Of a stretch of DNA of 62,126 nucleotides, positions 45,041 to 53,914 are shown one piece after another. The position numbers were made by a program, and so were the translations under genes. Numbering within the stretch: position 1 is the stretch's first letter; each line of letters begins with the position of its first letter. The stretch covers positions 1-62,126 of the IMG/VR virus record IMGVR_UViG_3300034103_001401; one strand, written 5' to 3'. Under the pieces are notes generated by a model, which saw nothing but the letters and a program-made list of their open reading frames with translations, did not search any database and was not told the DNA's origin. Source of the stretch: a virus.

Positions 45041-48000
45041 ATGCCAATACAAGAAGGTGGAACATTCGCACCAACACAAAATATAGTAAGTCCAGGGGTT
45101 TTTACCCGTGAAAACGATCTTTCGGCACTAGCACAAGGTGTCGCAAATATAGGTGGAGCTATAGTAGCTCCATTTGCTGACGGACCAGCATTCTTCCCAG
45201 CAACAATTTCCGAAGTAGCTACTTTAGAAAGTACTTTCGGTTTAGCTGACGGAGTATATTATGGTCCATATACCGCAAAAGAATATCTACAACAACAAGG
45301 TATCGTTACAGTTGTTCGTGTAGGTGGTCTAACTGGTTACTGGCAAAAGAGTCCATTGATCGTTTATGCTCAACCAGGATCATGGGATCGTGGAACAGAC
45401 GCAGGTGCTATTACAACAGCATCATTCATGTATTTAGATGATACTAGTTATACTACCAATATTAATTATCAACAAAGTAGTTCCGTGTTGTATTCATCTG
45501 GTAGTCAATCAAGTAGTGAATTTAAAGGATTAAATGGTAAAATTACAGTAACCAAAGCATCTACCAGTGAAATTTCATCGTTTTTGTTGAATAATATCAG
45601 TGGTTTGCCATATTATTTATCACTATCAAGTTCATTGGCTTCTTCTGGAAGTAAAGGTAAAGTATTAAAAATAACCACTACCGATTATTACAATCAATTT
45701 ACCGCATCTGTACAAAGACGCAATTTTACGTTGGGTAAAACGTCTGGATATAGTTTGGCAAATTTTGATTTTCAAAAATCACGTTTTTCTGGATCCATTT
45801 CGTCCAGTGCAACTACAGACTCGATGGTATTTGATACAAATACATTCGGAACTGTTGGTGGTACTCAAAATAATGCTCCATATTCTACAACCTATCCGTA
45901 TTATAGTTATTTGACCGCTTCATATACATTAAGCGGAAATGTTATTACATACGGATTAGTATTTGCTAAATTGCCAAGTAATCAAACAACCAATTTCTCT
46001 TCGGTTACTTACAATTTAACCAAATCTACAGGAAGTTATGAGTTCCGTGTAGACAATTCAAGATTGTCATTGAGCGGCGCAATTAATGTAAAATTCGGAT
46101 CCGTAGCTGCTACAAGTTTAGTAAATGCGGCATCAACAGATGGCACAGGAACACTAAGTGGTAGCGTATTATACGCCGGTCAACAATTGAATTTGGGTAG
46201 TATTGGTCCTATTTTATTCACTAAGAAAGGCGCACCAGGTAATTCAAGTTATCCATATTACTATCTAAGCTCTAGTGTACAAGCACAAGATGTAAGTGCC
46301 GAAACTGCAATTTCTACAGCATTCGCTGAAAGCACAACTACAGTAGCTCTATTTTCTAGTTCTTACTTCGGAAATACAGCTGGAAATGTAATAGTTGATT
46401 ATGACCCAGATGTATTGAATGTTTCCAGTAACACTGTGAGACTCATAAGTGGTAGCGTTGAGTCTTTACGTGGTTCAGGAACATGTGTTGCTGGTCTACA
46501 ACTTAAAGGTGTAATCAGTGGTAATTTTGCTAAATATACAGGAACATTTAGTCCAAATGGTACGAATAGCAACGATCCATGTAATCCAAATACATCAGGT
46601 CGTCAAAATATGATATTGGCAGTGTTAGCAAATACCCAAAATGCTTCTACACAATTTAGTAACGACTATGAAGTGTATGGATTTAATGGTACAACATTAA
46701 GTCAATTAACAAGTAGCGTATTCCCATATAAGAACTTGATTAATCCAAACGAAAACGTTTATAACTTGGCATTGAGATATAGTTTCTCAAATCCAAATGG
46801 CAGTGTTTCTTCCGGTATATATGGATATTATGATTTCAGTCTAAATGAAAATGATAATAACTATATTAAAGATGTATTCGGAATCGATCCAACTGTTGGA
46901 AATCCAGACAAACAAATTGCCGGTCAAAAAGTTGAAGCTGCTTACAACTATGTTCTATTTGAAGACAGTATCAAGAAGTTCGTATCTGAAAAGACCAGTA
47001 CTTTGGGTTGGAGATTGCAAGTTGGTACCAATAGTCTATCTGGAAGTACAATTGTAGGCGAACCTCTAAAGTTTGTCGATCAATATAGTACCAATTTAAA
47101 TGCTGGAGATAGTCAATTTGGTATCACAAACGCTTATACTCCATGGGTATATTCACAAAAGATTGCTCCATTCAAAGGTAGTGCAAACGAAGCTGCTGTT
47201 CCAACTAAGTTCCAATTGTTTAAAGCTCACACTTTGAGTGATGGTACATTGAGTAACAAGAAATACAAGATTGAAATTAGCAACGTTAAGTTGGCTGGTA
47301 CAGTTCCAGGAAGCGATTGGGGTTCATTTACTCTAGGTGTTCGTGCTTATAGTGATACTGATAAGAAACCTAAGTATTTGGAAATCTTCCAAAACTTGAA
47401 TCTAGATCCAGACAGTGCAAACTTTATTGCACGTAGAATTGGTGATAGATATGCTTATATTACTTATGCTGGTAAGATCATTCAATATGGTACTTATGCT
47501 AACTTGAGTAGATATATCAGAATCGAAATGTCTGATGTAGCATATCCAGTTGTTTGTATACCATATGGATTTGAATCTTATAGTACTCCGATCAATAGTA
47601 CTGCAAACATCTATGTGCCATACGTACAATATAGTAAAGCAAGTATTTACGGTCTAGCTCCTGGTAAGTATCCATCTGGCACTGTATTCGGTGCAGTTCC
47701 AGGAACTGATTCCGAAATTCAATCTCTATATCCAACTTCTTCTTTTGGAGTTGGTGTAGATAACAACACTAAACAATATTTCAATCCATTGCCATACTAT
47801 GGTAGCACCGATAGTAATGGTTTGAATATCGACTTCGATCTTGAAGATAAAGTTTACGGTACATCTACCGCTAAATATTATGCTCAAGGTACATCAGCAA
47901 GTACTGGTTCATTACTAAACCCAAGCTTGAGCGGTAGTATTCCAAGTGTTTATGACGCTGTGAATGAATCTACATATGTAAAACTACGTAAGTTCGTACT

Positions 48001-48982
48001 TGGATTCCAAGGTGGATTTGAAGGTCAATGGCCAGCAATTCCAATCAATGTTGGTAGTAACATTACTCCAGGCAACACTCAAGGTCTAGATTGTACAAAC
48101 ATTAATAGTCCAGGTAGTATTGCTTACAAACAATGTATTGCTGCTCTAGGTAACGCAGATGAATTTGATATTAATTTGATCGTGTTGCCTGGTATCTTCC
48201 GTTCTCTACACAGTTATGTCACCGAATTGGTAATTGATATGTGTGGAACTCGTCAAGATTGTTTCTACATCATGGATAACGTAGTATTCCCAGCAAGTAA
48301 TCAAACTGTAGGATTGATCGATGCTGCTATCAACAGTGTCGCAGACATTGACAGTAACTATGTAGGTACTTATTATCCTTGGGTTAAGATTCTAGATACT
48401 AATACCAACAAGATTATTAGTGTTCCTCCTTCAGTAGTATTGCCAGCAGTTTACGCTGCTAACGATAACTCCGCTGCTGAATGGTACGCTCCTGCCGGTC
48501 TAAACCGTGGTGGTATTCCAACCGCAGTACAAGTACTTGATCGTGTAACTCACAGTGAACGTGATACCTTGTACGAAGGCCGTGTAAATCCAATCGCAGC
48601 ATTCCCTGGTCAAGGTATTTGTGTATGGGGTCAAAAAACTCTACAAATCGCTCCAAGCGCTTTGGATCGTATCAATGTACGTCGTTTGTTGATCAACTTG
48701 AAGAAGTTTATCGCAAGTTCAAGCAACTACTTGGTATTCGAACAAAATGTTGCTTCTACACGTAACCGTTTCTTGAGTATCGTAACACCATACTTGGAAT
48801 CAGTACAACAACGTAACGGTATCTACGCATTCCAAGTCAAGATGGATGCTGAAAACAATACTCCTGACTTGATTGATCGTAACATCCTCTACGGACAAAT
48901 CTATATCCAACCAACTAGAACCGCTGAGTTTATTATACTCGATTTTAATATACTCCCAACGGGCGCTCAATTTTCTGCCTAA
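45041..48982 (+). CDS. gp18: tail sheath protein gp18
   Basis: 1313 residues, twice T4 gp18 (659). The N-terminus (ISVSPGVF-type VSPGVFTRENDLS, VGGLTGYW) and the C-terminal half (WYAPAGLNRGGIP, LDRINVRRLLINLKKFI, DRNILYGQIYIQPTRTAEFI) are the conserved contractile-sheath core. Residues about 120-590 are an extra Ser/Thr/Tyr-rich beta region with more AT-rich codons (TTT, AAT, ATT) than the core (TTC, AAC, ATC), suggesting separately evolving, surface-exposed domains. The sheath contracts to drive the tube through the envelope. Monocistronic with own box, SD and terminator. Confidence 0.93.
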   Translation: MPIQEGGTFAPTQNIVSPGVFTRENDLSALAQGVANIGGAIVAPFADGPAFFPATISEVATLESTFGLADGVYYGPYTAKEYLQQQGIVTVVRVGGLTGYWQKSPLIVYAQPGSWDRGTDAGAITTASFMYLDDTSYTTNINYQQSSSVLYSSGSQSSSEFKGLNGKITVTKASTSEISSFLLNNISGLPYYLSLSSSLASSGSKGKVLKITTTDYYNQFTASVQRRNFTLGKTSGYSLANFDFQKSRFSGSISSSATTDSMVFDTNTFGTVGGTQNNAPYSTTYPYYSYLTASYTLSGNVITYGLVFAKLPSNQTTNFSSVTYNLTKSTGSYEFRVDNSRLSLSGAINVKFGSVAATSLVNAASTDGTGTLSGSVLYAGQQLNLGSIGPILFTKKGAPGNSSYPYYYLSSSVQAQDVSAETAISTAFAESTTTVALFSSSYFGNTAGNVIVDYDPDVLNVSSNTVRLISGSVESLRGSGTCVAGLQLKGVISGNFAKYTGTFSPNGTNSNDPCNPNTSGRQNMILAVLANTQNASTQFSNDYEVYGFNGTTLSQLTSSVFPYKNLINPNENVYNLALRYSFSNPNGSVSSGIYGYYDFSLNENDNNYIKDVFGIDPTVGNPDKQIAGQKVEAAYNYVLFEDSIKKFVSEKTSTLGWRLQVGTNSLSGSTIVGEPLKFVDQYSTNLNAGDSQFGITNAYTPWVYSQKIAPFKGSANEAAVPTKFQLFKAHTLSDGTLSNKKYKIEISNVKLAGTVPGSDWGSFTLGVRAYSDTDKKPKYLEIFQNLNLDPDSANFIARRIGDRYAYITYAGKIIQYGTYANLSRYIRIEMSDVAYPVVCIPYGFESYSTPINSTANIYVPYVQYSKASIYGLAPGKYPSGTVFGAVPGTDSEIQSLYPTSSFGVGVDNNTKQYFNPLPYYGSTDSNGLNIDFDLEDKVYGTSTAKYYAQGTSASTGSLLNPSLSGSIPSVYDAVNESTYVKLRKFVLGFQGGFEGQWPAIPINVGSNITPGNTQGLDCTNINSPGSIAYKQCIAALGNADEFDINLIVLPGIFRSLHSYVTELVIDMCGTRQDCFYIMDNVVFPASNQTVGLIDAAINSVADIDSNYVGTYYPWVKILDTNTNKIISVPPSVVLPAVYAANDNSAAEWYAPAGLNRGGIPTAVQVLDRVTHSERDTLYEGRVNPIAAFPGQGICVWGQKTLQIAPSALDRINVRRLLINLKKFIASSSNYLVFEQNVASTRNRFLSIVTPYLESVQQRNGIYAFQVKMDAENNTPDLIDRNILYGQIYIQPTRTAEFIILDFNILPTGAQFSA

Positions 48983-49006
48983 TCTAGGATAAAGAAAATT
49001 AAACAG

Positions 49007-49032
49007 AACCCCGCTTAGAAATAAGCGGGGTT
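49007..49032 (+). terminator. intrinsic terminator after sheath gene
   Basis: An 11-bp stem AACCCCGCTTA / TAAGCGGGGTT with a GAAA tetraloop followed by a T6 tract. Confidence 0.93.
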
Positions 49033-49047
49033 TTTTGTTTGATCTGT

Positions 49048-49056
49048 ATATTTATA
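49048..49056 (+). promoter_or_regulatory. late-promoter-like box, ATATTTATA
   Basis: Follows the sheath terminator and ends 4 bases before the ATG at 49060. A TTG at 49039 in the same frame is therefore a less likely start. Confidence 0.6.
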
Positions 49057-49059
49057 TTT

Positions 49060-49350
49060 ATGATACTATTAACACGAATCGTTGAGGATTTAACTAACCC
49101 ACAAGTTAAAAACGCCGTAGATCCATCTCTTTTAAAGTTAATTGACAAGGTAATCGATGACACAAATGTTTTGGTAGTTAATAACTTAAAAATGGTAAAG
49201 GATATTTTATCAAAAGAACCAATTGATAAGGCTAGATTAGACGTTGCACTAAGCAATTATAAACGTTATTTTAATAGAGACAATGGCGGCACACCTGAAG
49301 TCATTCGTGGTATGACAATGCAAAATAAACTAGACGAGTTAGCAAAATGA
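49060..49350 (+). CDS. hypothetical protein (96 aa)
   Basis: A soluble helical protein beginning MILLTRIVEDL; the end GGTPEVIRGMTMQNKLDELAK overlaps the next gene by ATGA. The ATG after the box is preferred as start over the TTG at 49039, which would place the box inside the gene. No family recognised; position between sheath and head genes. Confidence 0.6.
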   Translation: MILLTRIVEDLTNPQVKNAVDPSLLKLIDKVIDDTNVLVVNNLKMVKDILSKEPIDKARLDVALSNYKRYFNRDNGGTPEVIRGMTMQNKLDELAK

Positions 49351-49868
49351 TTAGTTTAACTGACATTTTAAATGAAGTTTTATCTGAGTCTGATCCAAAA
49401 GTTGGAACTGGTAAAAAGCCAAAAGGATCTGATAGACGATTATATACCGATGAAAATCCGAAGGATACGGTTAGAGTAAAATTTAGAACATCCCAAGACA
49501 TTAAAGATACACTAGCTAGTAGTGGTTTTAAATCAAAAAGTCACAAAAGACAATCTCAAATTATAAATCTTATACATCAGAGAGTTAGAGCAGCTTATCA
49601 AAATGCTAAAGATCCAAATGTTAAAATCAGATTGAAAAGTGCTTTAGACTATGCTATACAACGTAAAGAGGCCTCAAAAGCAAAAACAATAAAATTAAAT
49701 AAAGAAACATCCAATCCAGAATCTGGTAAATCATCTCCATATGGTTCTGGATATGGAGTGGTTGAAAATAATATAGAAGAGAAATGTTGGAAGGGATATA
49801 CGCAAAAAGGTATGAAAACATTGTTTGGTAAAAAATATCCCAACTGCGTTAAAAAAACAAACAAATAA
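49347..49868 (+). CDS. candidate capsid-targeted protein with CWKGY C-terminal module (173 aa)
   Basis: N-terminus MISLTDILNE-VLSE has Leu-Asn-Glu, fitting the (L/I)-X-E prohead-protease site. The middle is basic (SKSHKRQSQIINLIHQRVRAAYQNAK) and could bind DNA. The C-terminus EEKCWKGYTQKGMKTLFGKK...PNCVKK is a short Cys-containing module known at the ends of many T4-like aquatic phage proteins, function unknown. A packaged, basic internal protein is plausible. Confidence 0.6.
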   Translation: MISLTDILNEVLSESDPKVGTGKKPKGSDRRLYTDENPKDTVRVKFRTSQDIKDTLASSGFKSKSHKRQSQIINLIHQRVRAAYQNAKDPNVKIRLKSALDYAIQRKEASKAKTIKLNKETSNPESGKSSPYGSGYGVVENNIEEKCWKGYTQKGMKTLFGKKYPNCVKKTNK

Positions 49869-49887
49869 TTTTATACCAATTATCAAA

Positions 49888-50661
49888 ATGATTAGTTTAA
49901 ACGATTTATTATTAGAAGCCAAACTTCCTCAAAGCGAGCAAGATATGGATCTTTATGCTCGTAAATACAAGAAGACTATAGATTATTTACGTACCAAGAA
50001 CAAAGTACTATTGTTAACTACCAGTAATAGATGGAGTGGTCACAAAGACGATATTGCTAAGAGTACACAATTAGCAATTAAAATGCAAGAATTATTAGGT
50101 AAAGAAAAAGTATCATTGATAGATACTACCAAATTAAATATAGTTCCGTGTGAGGGCAATGTATCGTCAAAATGGGGAAATCATTGTGGTACAAAAGATT
50201 CATCTTTAAAAGATAAAGAAAAAAACCCAACAGGAGAACATCGTTGTTGGGCTAGTATTAATAATAAGAACGATGAATTATGGAAAGTAAGTAAAGAGCT
50301 ATTTGAAAGTGATACCGTTTTATTTTTTGCTAGTGTGAGATGGGGTCAAGCCAATGGTTTTTATCAAAAATTGATCGAAAGATTGACTTGGATTGAAAAC
50401 AGACATTCTACGTTGGGAGAAAGTAATATTGTTAAAAATATTGATTCAGGATTCATTGCAACTGGACAAAATTGGAATGGCAAAGATGTTACACAAACAC
50501 AAAAAGAAGTACTTCAGTTTTTTGGATTCAAAACACCAGACCAATTATTTTGGAATTGGCAATTTACTGATAATAGTCTAGACGAAACTAAGAGTTCTTA
50601 CAAAAAAGCAATTACTGTATTTGATAAAACATTTTTAAAACCATATGATAAGACTAAATAA
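49888..50661 (+). CDS. flavodoxin-fold NAD(P)H-dependent FMN-reductase-like protein
   Basis: The ATG at 49888 is chosen because it restores the N-terminus MISLNDLLLEA shared with its neighbours; the protein is then 257 residues. VLLLTTSNRWSGHKDDIAKSTQLA is the FMN-binding loop position of a flavodoxin fold, and LFFASVRWGQANGFYQKLIERL is the second flavin-contact region of NADPH-dependent FMN reductases. Cys/His residues lie in between (CEGN, NHCG, HRCW). It probably binds FMN and is an electron-transfer or reductase protein. Leu-Leu-Leu-Glu at the N-terminus fits capsid targeting. Confidence 0.7.
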   Translation: MISLNDLLLEAKLPQSEQDMDLYARKYKKTIDYLRTKNKVLLLTTSNRWSGHKDDIAKSTQLAIKMQELLGKEKVSLIDTTKLNIVPCEGNVSSKWGNHCGTKDSSLKDKEKNPTGEHRCWASINNKNDELWKVSKELFESDTVLFFASVRWGQANGFYQKLIERLTWIENRHSTLGESNIVKNIDSGFIATGQNWNGKDVTQTQKEVLQFFGFKTPDQLFWNWQFTDNSLDETKSSYKKAITVFDKTFLKPYDKTK

Positions 50662-51679
50662 CATTTTAAGTGAAGTAATACAAGAAGGTGGTGCCGGAGG
50701 TCATATGGCACATCCATTTGATTTTGTAAATACTGGCGCTAAATTGGTAGATGTATTTGCGAAAGCAGTAAAGTCTCTGAAGCAAGGCGCCGGTAGTGTA
50801 AAGATTGACGGTGTTAATGCAAGTATCCGTATGGTAAACGGTCAATTTGTAATGGATCGTGGATCAGCAAAACCACTTGATATCAAAGGAATGAGGCCTG
50901 AAGATTTGGAGACAAGATTTGGGGCTGGTCACGGATTTGTTAATATAGGTGCTAAAGTTATTAATATTTTTGACGCTGCAGTTCCGTCTACGCAATCTGA
51001 ATTGAAAACGCTTGGGTTACTAGATAATCCTAATATACTATTCAACATTGAATATGTAGAGGGACAAACAAATGTGTTGGGATATGGTGAAATTGGAAAC
51101 TTTTTAGCTATCCACGGATTAAAAGAAATTAAACCAAAAACATTTGGTAAAGACGGAAGTGTTAAATCAAGAGAAGCTGTTGAAATACCATATGATAAAA
51201 CCGCAATGCAGTCTTATATAAACAAATTAAATAAGGTTGCTATGAAGAGTGGTTTTAAGGTATTGGGTAGCATTGACACTACTTTCAAATCAGAACCAAA
51301 ACTAGCAAGCGTTTTGACGCAACAAGTTACATTGTATCCCACTGGCGAAGCTGTAACTAAGTCTTTGAAAGATTGGTTAAAAGGATTAAAGTTTAAAACT
51401 CCTCTTATTACCCGTGAACAATTTTTAAAAGCGGTAGATAGTAAGAATATCAGTCAAGATTTTCCAGGTCAAGATGTAAATAAAATAGTTAATGATACTA
51501 TTGTTTATTTAACCACAATTAAATTGGGAGATGAAATATTAAAAAATGCTACCAGTGAAATTGGAGACTTAGAAAAACACGAAGGTATAGTTGTAAGAGA
51601 CTCAAGTATTTATGGTAATCCATTTAAAATTACAGGAAGTTTTATTATAAAAGGTCTCGGCAGTAAGTTTAAGAAATAA
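50645..51679 (+). CDS. ligase/nucleotidyltransferase-like phage protein (DUF6267-like)
   Basis: A 344-residue protein. The start has MIRLNNILSE-V then GGAGGHMAHPFDF, a signature of a conserved T4-like phage family. K53-I-D55-G56 with following N-A-S-I-R looks like motif I of ATP-dependent ligases (K-x-D-G); NIEYVEG resembles motif III, E313-GIVVRD motif IV and FIIKG motif V. I infer a covalent nucleotidyltransferase/ligase fold; enzyme activity is not established. Overlaps the flavoprotein gene by 17 bases. Confidence 0.65.
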   Translation: MIRLNNILSEVIQEGGAGGHMAHPFDFVNTGAKLVDVFAKAVKSLKQGAGSVKIDGVNASIRMVNGQFVMDRGSAKPLDIKGMRPEDLETRFGAGHGFVNIGAKVINIFDAAVPSTQSELKTLGLLDNPNILFNIEYVEGQTNVLGYGEIGNFLAIHGLKEIKPKTFGKDGSVKSREAVEIPYDKTAMQSYINKLNKVAMKSGFKVLGSIDTTFKSEPKLASVLTQQVTLYPTGEAVTKSLKDWLKGLKFKTPLITREQFLKAVDSKNISQDFPGQDVNKIVNDTIVYLTTIKLGDEILKNATSEIGDLEKHEGIVVRDSSIYGNPFKITGSFIIKGLGSKFKK

Positions 51680-51697
51680 ATTAAATACATATTTGTT

Positions 51698-52339
51698 ATG
51701 AAGAAAGCATCAGGTAAAAGCAATTTATCAATTGTAAAAGATTACTTATCGGGCGAACGTCCATTCGTACAAGTTGGCTATGATGCCAATTTGGAGAACA
51801 ATAAACGCAAAGAAGGTGAAGAATGGGAGGACGGTCAAGGTAGAAAATGGGTTTGGAAAAATGGAAGCAAACGAAGAATTTCAAAACGTGCTACCATTAT
51901 CAATGAACAACGTTGTAAATGTTGTAATATGGATGTTCGTTGGGGTAACTATTTGGATGATCGTGTGTGGCCAAAAACAGGATATTGTTATGATTGTTTT
52001 ATCAATTTTCAAACTGAACTAAAAATGATGGGAATGTTTGAAGTATATAACGAACTACAAGATCTTAAAAACGAACGTAGTATTTTAGAGGACTATAAAA
52101 GAAAGTTTGAAGAAAGTCAAACGTTCTGTCAAAAAAATCAAGGCAAACCAGTTGAATTCTTAGAAGAAGATGGTTCATTTGAACGATGGGAAGGTGTTCA
52201 AGATTATACTAAAATTCTTGAAGATGTAACCAATGATTTAGTTAAAATCAATGTAGGTTTGGCAGAGATTAATGTTAAAATAAAAGAGTACGAAGAAAAG
52301 TATGAGTCAGCCAAATCTCAGAGAAATAATAAAAAGTGA
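51698..52339 (+). CDS. zinc-finger protein at the small-terminase position (213 aa)
   Basis: C73-x2-C76 and C97-x2-C100 form a likely zinc site (CKCCNMD...GYCYDCF) after a Lys-rich N-terminus containing WEDGQGRKWVWKNG. Residues 115-210 form a coiled coil. The gene ends 38 bases inside the large-terminase frame, so translation is coupled to gp17. T4 has the small terminase gp16 here. A zinc plus coiled-coil protein could do the gp16 job, but no helix-turn-helix is evident. Confidence 0.6.
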   Translation: MKKASGKSNLSIVKDYLSGERPFVQVGYDANLENNKRKEGEEWEDGQGRKWVWKNGSKRRISKRATIINEQRCKCCNMDVRWGNYLDDRVWPKTGYCYDCFINFQTELKMMGMFEVYNELQDLKNERSILEDYKRKFEESQTFCQKNQGKPVEFLEEDGSFERWEGVQDYTKILEDVTNDLVKINVGLAEINVKIKEYEEKYESAKSQRNNKK

Positions 52340-53891
52340 GTATAAGAAGTGTATAGAAGATCCTATATACTTCATGAAAAAATATGTCAAGATTCAACAT
52401 CCTATTAGAGGTACTGTTGGATTTGAATTGTATCCATTTCAAGAAGACGCTTTACAAGACTTCGTTGATAATCAATTAAACATTGTTCTTAAGAGTCGTC
52501 AGATGGGTATTAGTACTCTTACTGCGGCTTATAGTTTGTGGTTAATGACGTTTCATAACGATAAGAATATTCTTTGTATTAGTATTACTCAAGAAACCGC
52601 CAAGGAAATTGTTACCAAAGTACGTTTTGCTAATGACAACTTACCAAGTTGGCTTAAGGTACCTTGTGTAGAAGACAATCGTTTGTCGTTACGTTTAAAG
52701 AATGGTTCTCAAATCAAAGCAGTATCATCTGCCGGCACAGCAGGTCGTTCATCTGCACTATCGTTACTAATCATTGACGAAGCTGCGTTTATTGATGGTA
52801 TCGAAGAAATTTGGTTGTCTGCTCAATATACGTTGTCTACGGGTGGCAGAGCTATTATATTGAGTACTCCAAATGGCGTTGGCAATTTCTTCCACAAAAC
52901 TTGGGTCGAAGCTGAAGAAGGAAAGAATAATTTCAAGACTATAAGATTACCATGGCATTTGCATCCAGAAAGAGATCAAGCTTGGAGAGATAAACAGACA
53001 GAATTATCCGGTGTAAAAGGTGCAGCGCAAGAATGTGATTGTGACTTTAGTACATCTGGCAATCAAGTTGTTAGTGTAGAGGTTCTTGAGTTTTATAAAC
53101 AAACGTATCTAAAAGATCCTGTAGAAAAACGTGGTAATAATCAAGATTTATGGATTTGGGATTATCCTAATTATACCAAAAATTACATATTGACTGCTGA
53201 CTGTGCTAGAGGAGATGGCGGAGATTTTAGTGCATTTCATGTTATTGATATTGAAACCATGGAACAAGTGGCTGAATATAAAGGTCAGTTAACTACAAAA
53301 GATTATGGCAATTTATTGGTTAGTGTAGCTACCGAATATAACAATGCTTTGTTAGTGGTAGAAAATAATAACGTAGGTTGGGGAACTCTTCAACAGATTA
53401 TAGATAGAGACTATCAAAATACATTTTACAGTGCAACAGATCTTACTATTGTAGACGTAGAGAAATCTTATAGCAATAAGTTACATGCACAAGATAAAAA
53501 ATTGGTAGCTGGATTTACAACGACCAGTAAAAATAGACCATTAATAGTAAGCAATTTGGAGTTATTTTTTAGACAAAAACAAGTAATTATGAAGTCTAAA
53601 AGATTGTATGAAGAATTGAACGTGTTTATTTGGAATGGTCCAAAAGCAGAAGCGATGCGGGGTTATAATGACGATTTGGTTATGTCTATAGGCATTGGAT
53701 TGTGGGTGCGAGAAACCGCATTGAGGCTTAGAAATGATCAAATCGCTTATAACAAAGCTATGATTTCTAAGATATCAAAAGTAACTAGTCCGGTTACTGT
53801 TCAGAAAGATGTAAGTCCTATTGCGGACCATCACAAAACCATGGAATTTACAGTAAACGATAAAAAAGAAAGTTTAACTTGGTTATTGTAA
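52302..53891 (+). CDS. gp17: large terminase subunit gp17
   Basis: 529 residues. ATPase: Q-motif region YPFQEDALQDF, Walker A K64-SRQMGIST-72, Walker B LLIID159-E160, and STPNG coupling motif. Nuclease: TAD300-CARGDGGDFSAF starts the RNase H-like domain, and GYNDDLVMSIGIGLW carries the last acidic ligands. It binds the portal, cuts concatemers and pumps DNA into the prohead. The start overlaps the upstream zinc-finger gene. Confidence 0.95.
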   Translation: MSQPNLREIIKSEYKKCIEDPIYFMKKYVKIQHPIRGTVGFELYPFQEDALQDFVDNQLNIVLKSRQMGISTLTAAYSLWLMTFHNDKNILCISITQETAKEIVTKVRFANDNLPSWLKVPCVEDNRLSLRLKNGSQIKAVSSAGTAGRSSALSLLIIDEAAFIDGIEEIWLSAQYTLSTGGRAIILSTPNGVGNFFHKTWVEAEEGKNNFKTIRLPWHLHPERDQAWRDKQTELSGVKGAAQECDCDFSTSGNQVVSVEVLEFYKQTYLKDPVEKRGNNQDLWIWDYPNYTKNYILTADCARGDGGDFSAFHVIDIETMEQVAEYKGQLTTKDYGNLLVSVATEYNNALLVVENNNVGWGTLQQIIDRDYQNTFYSATDLTIVDVEKSYSNKLHAQDKKLVAGFTTTSKNRPLIVSNLELFFRQKQVIMKSKRLYEELNVFIWNGPKAEAMRGYNDDLVMSIGIGLWVRETALRLRNDQIAYNKAMISKISKVTSPVTVQKDVSPIADHHKTMEFTVNDKKESLTWLL

Positions 53892-53914
53892 ATACTTATA
53901 TAATAGAATAATAT

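Noticed and set aside
49039-49059. TTG start extending the 96-residue protein
   Set aside because: It would place the promoter-like box inside the coding region; the ATG at 49060 follows the box with normal spacing.
49825-49887. N-terminal extension of the flavoprotein
   Set aside because: The extra 21 codons overlap the preceding gene and lack similarity; MISLNDLLLEA matches the N-termini of the neighbouring genes.
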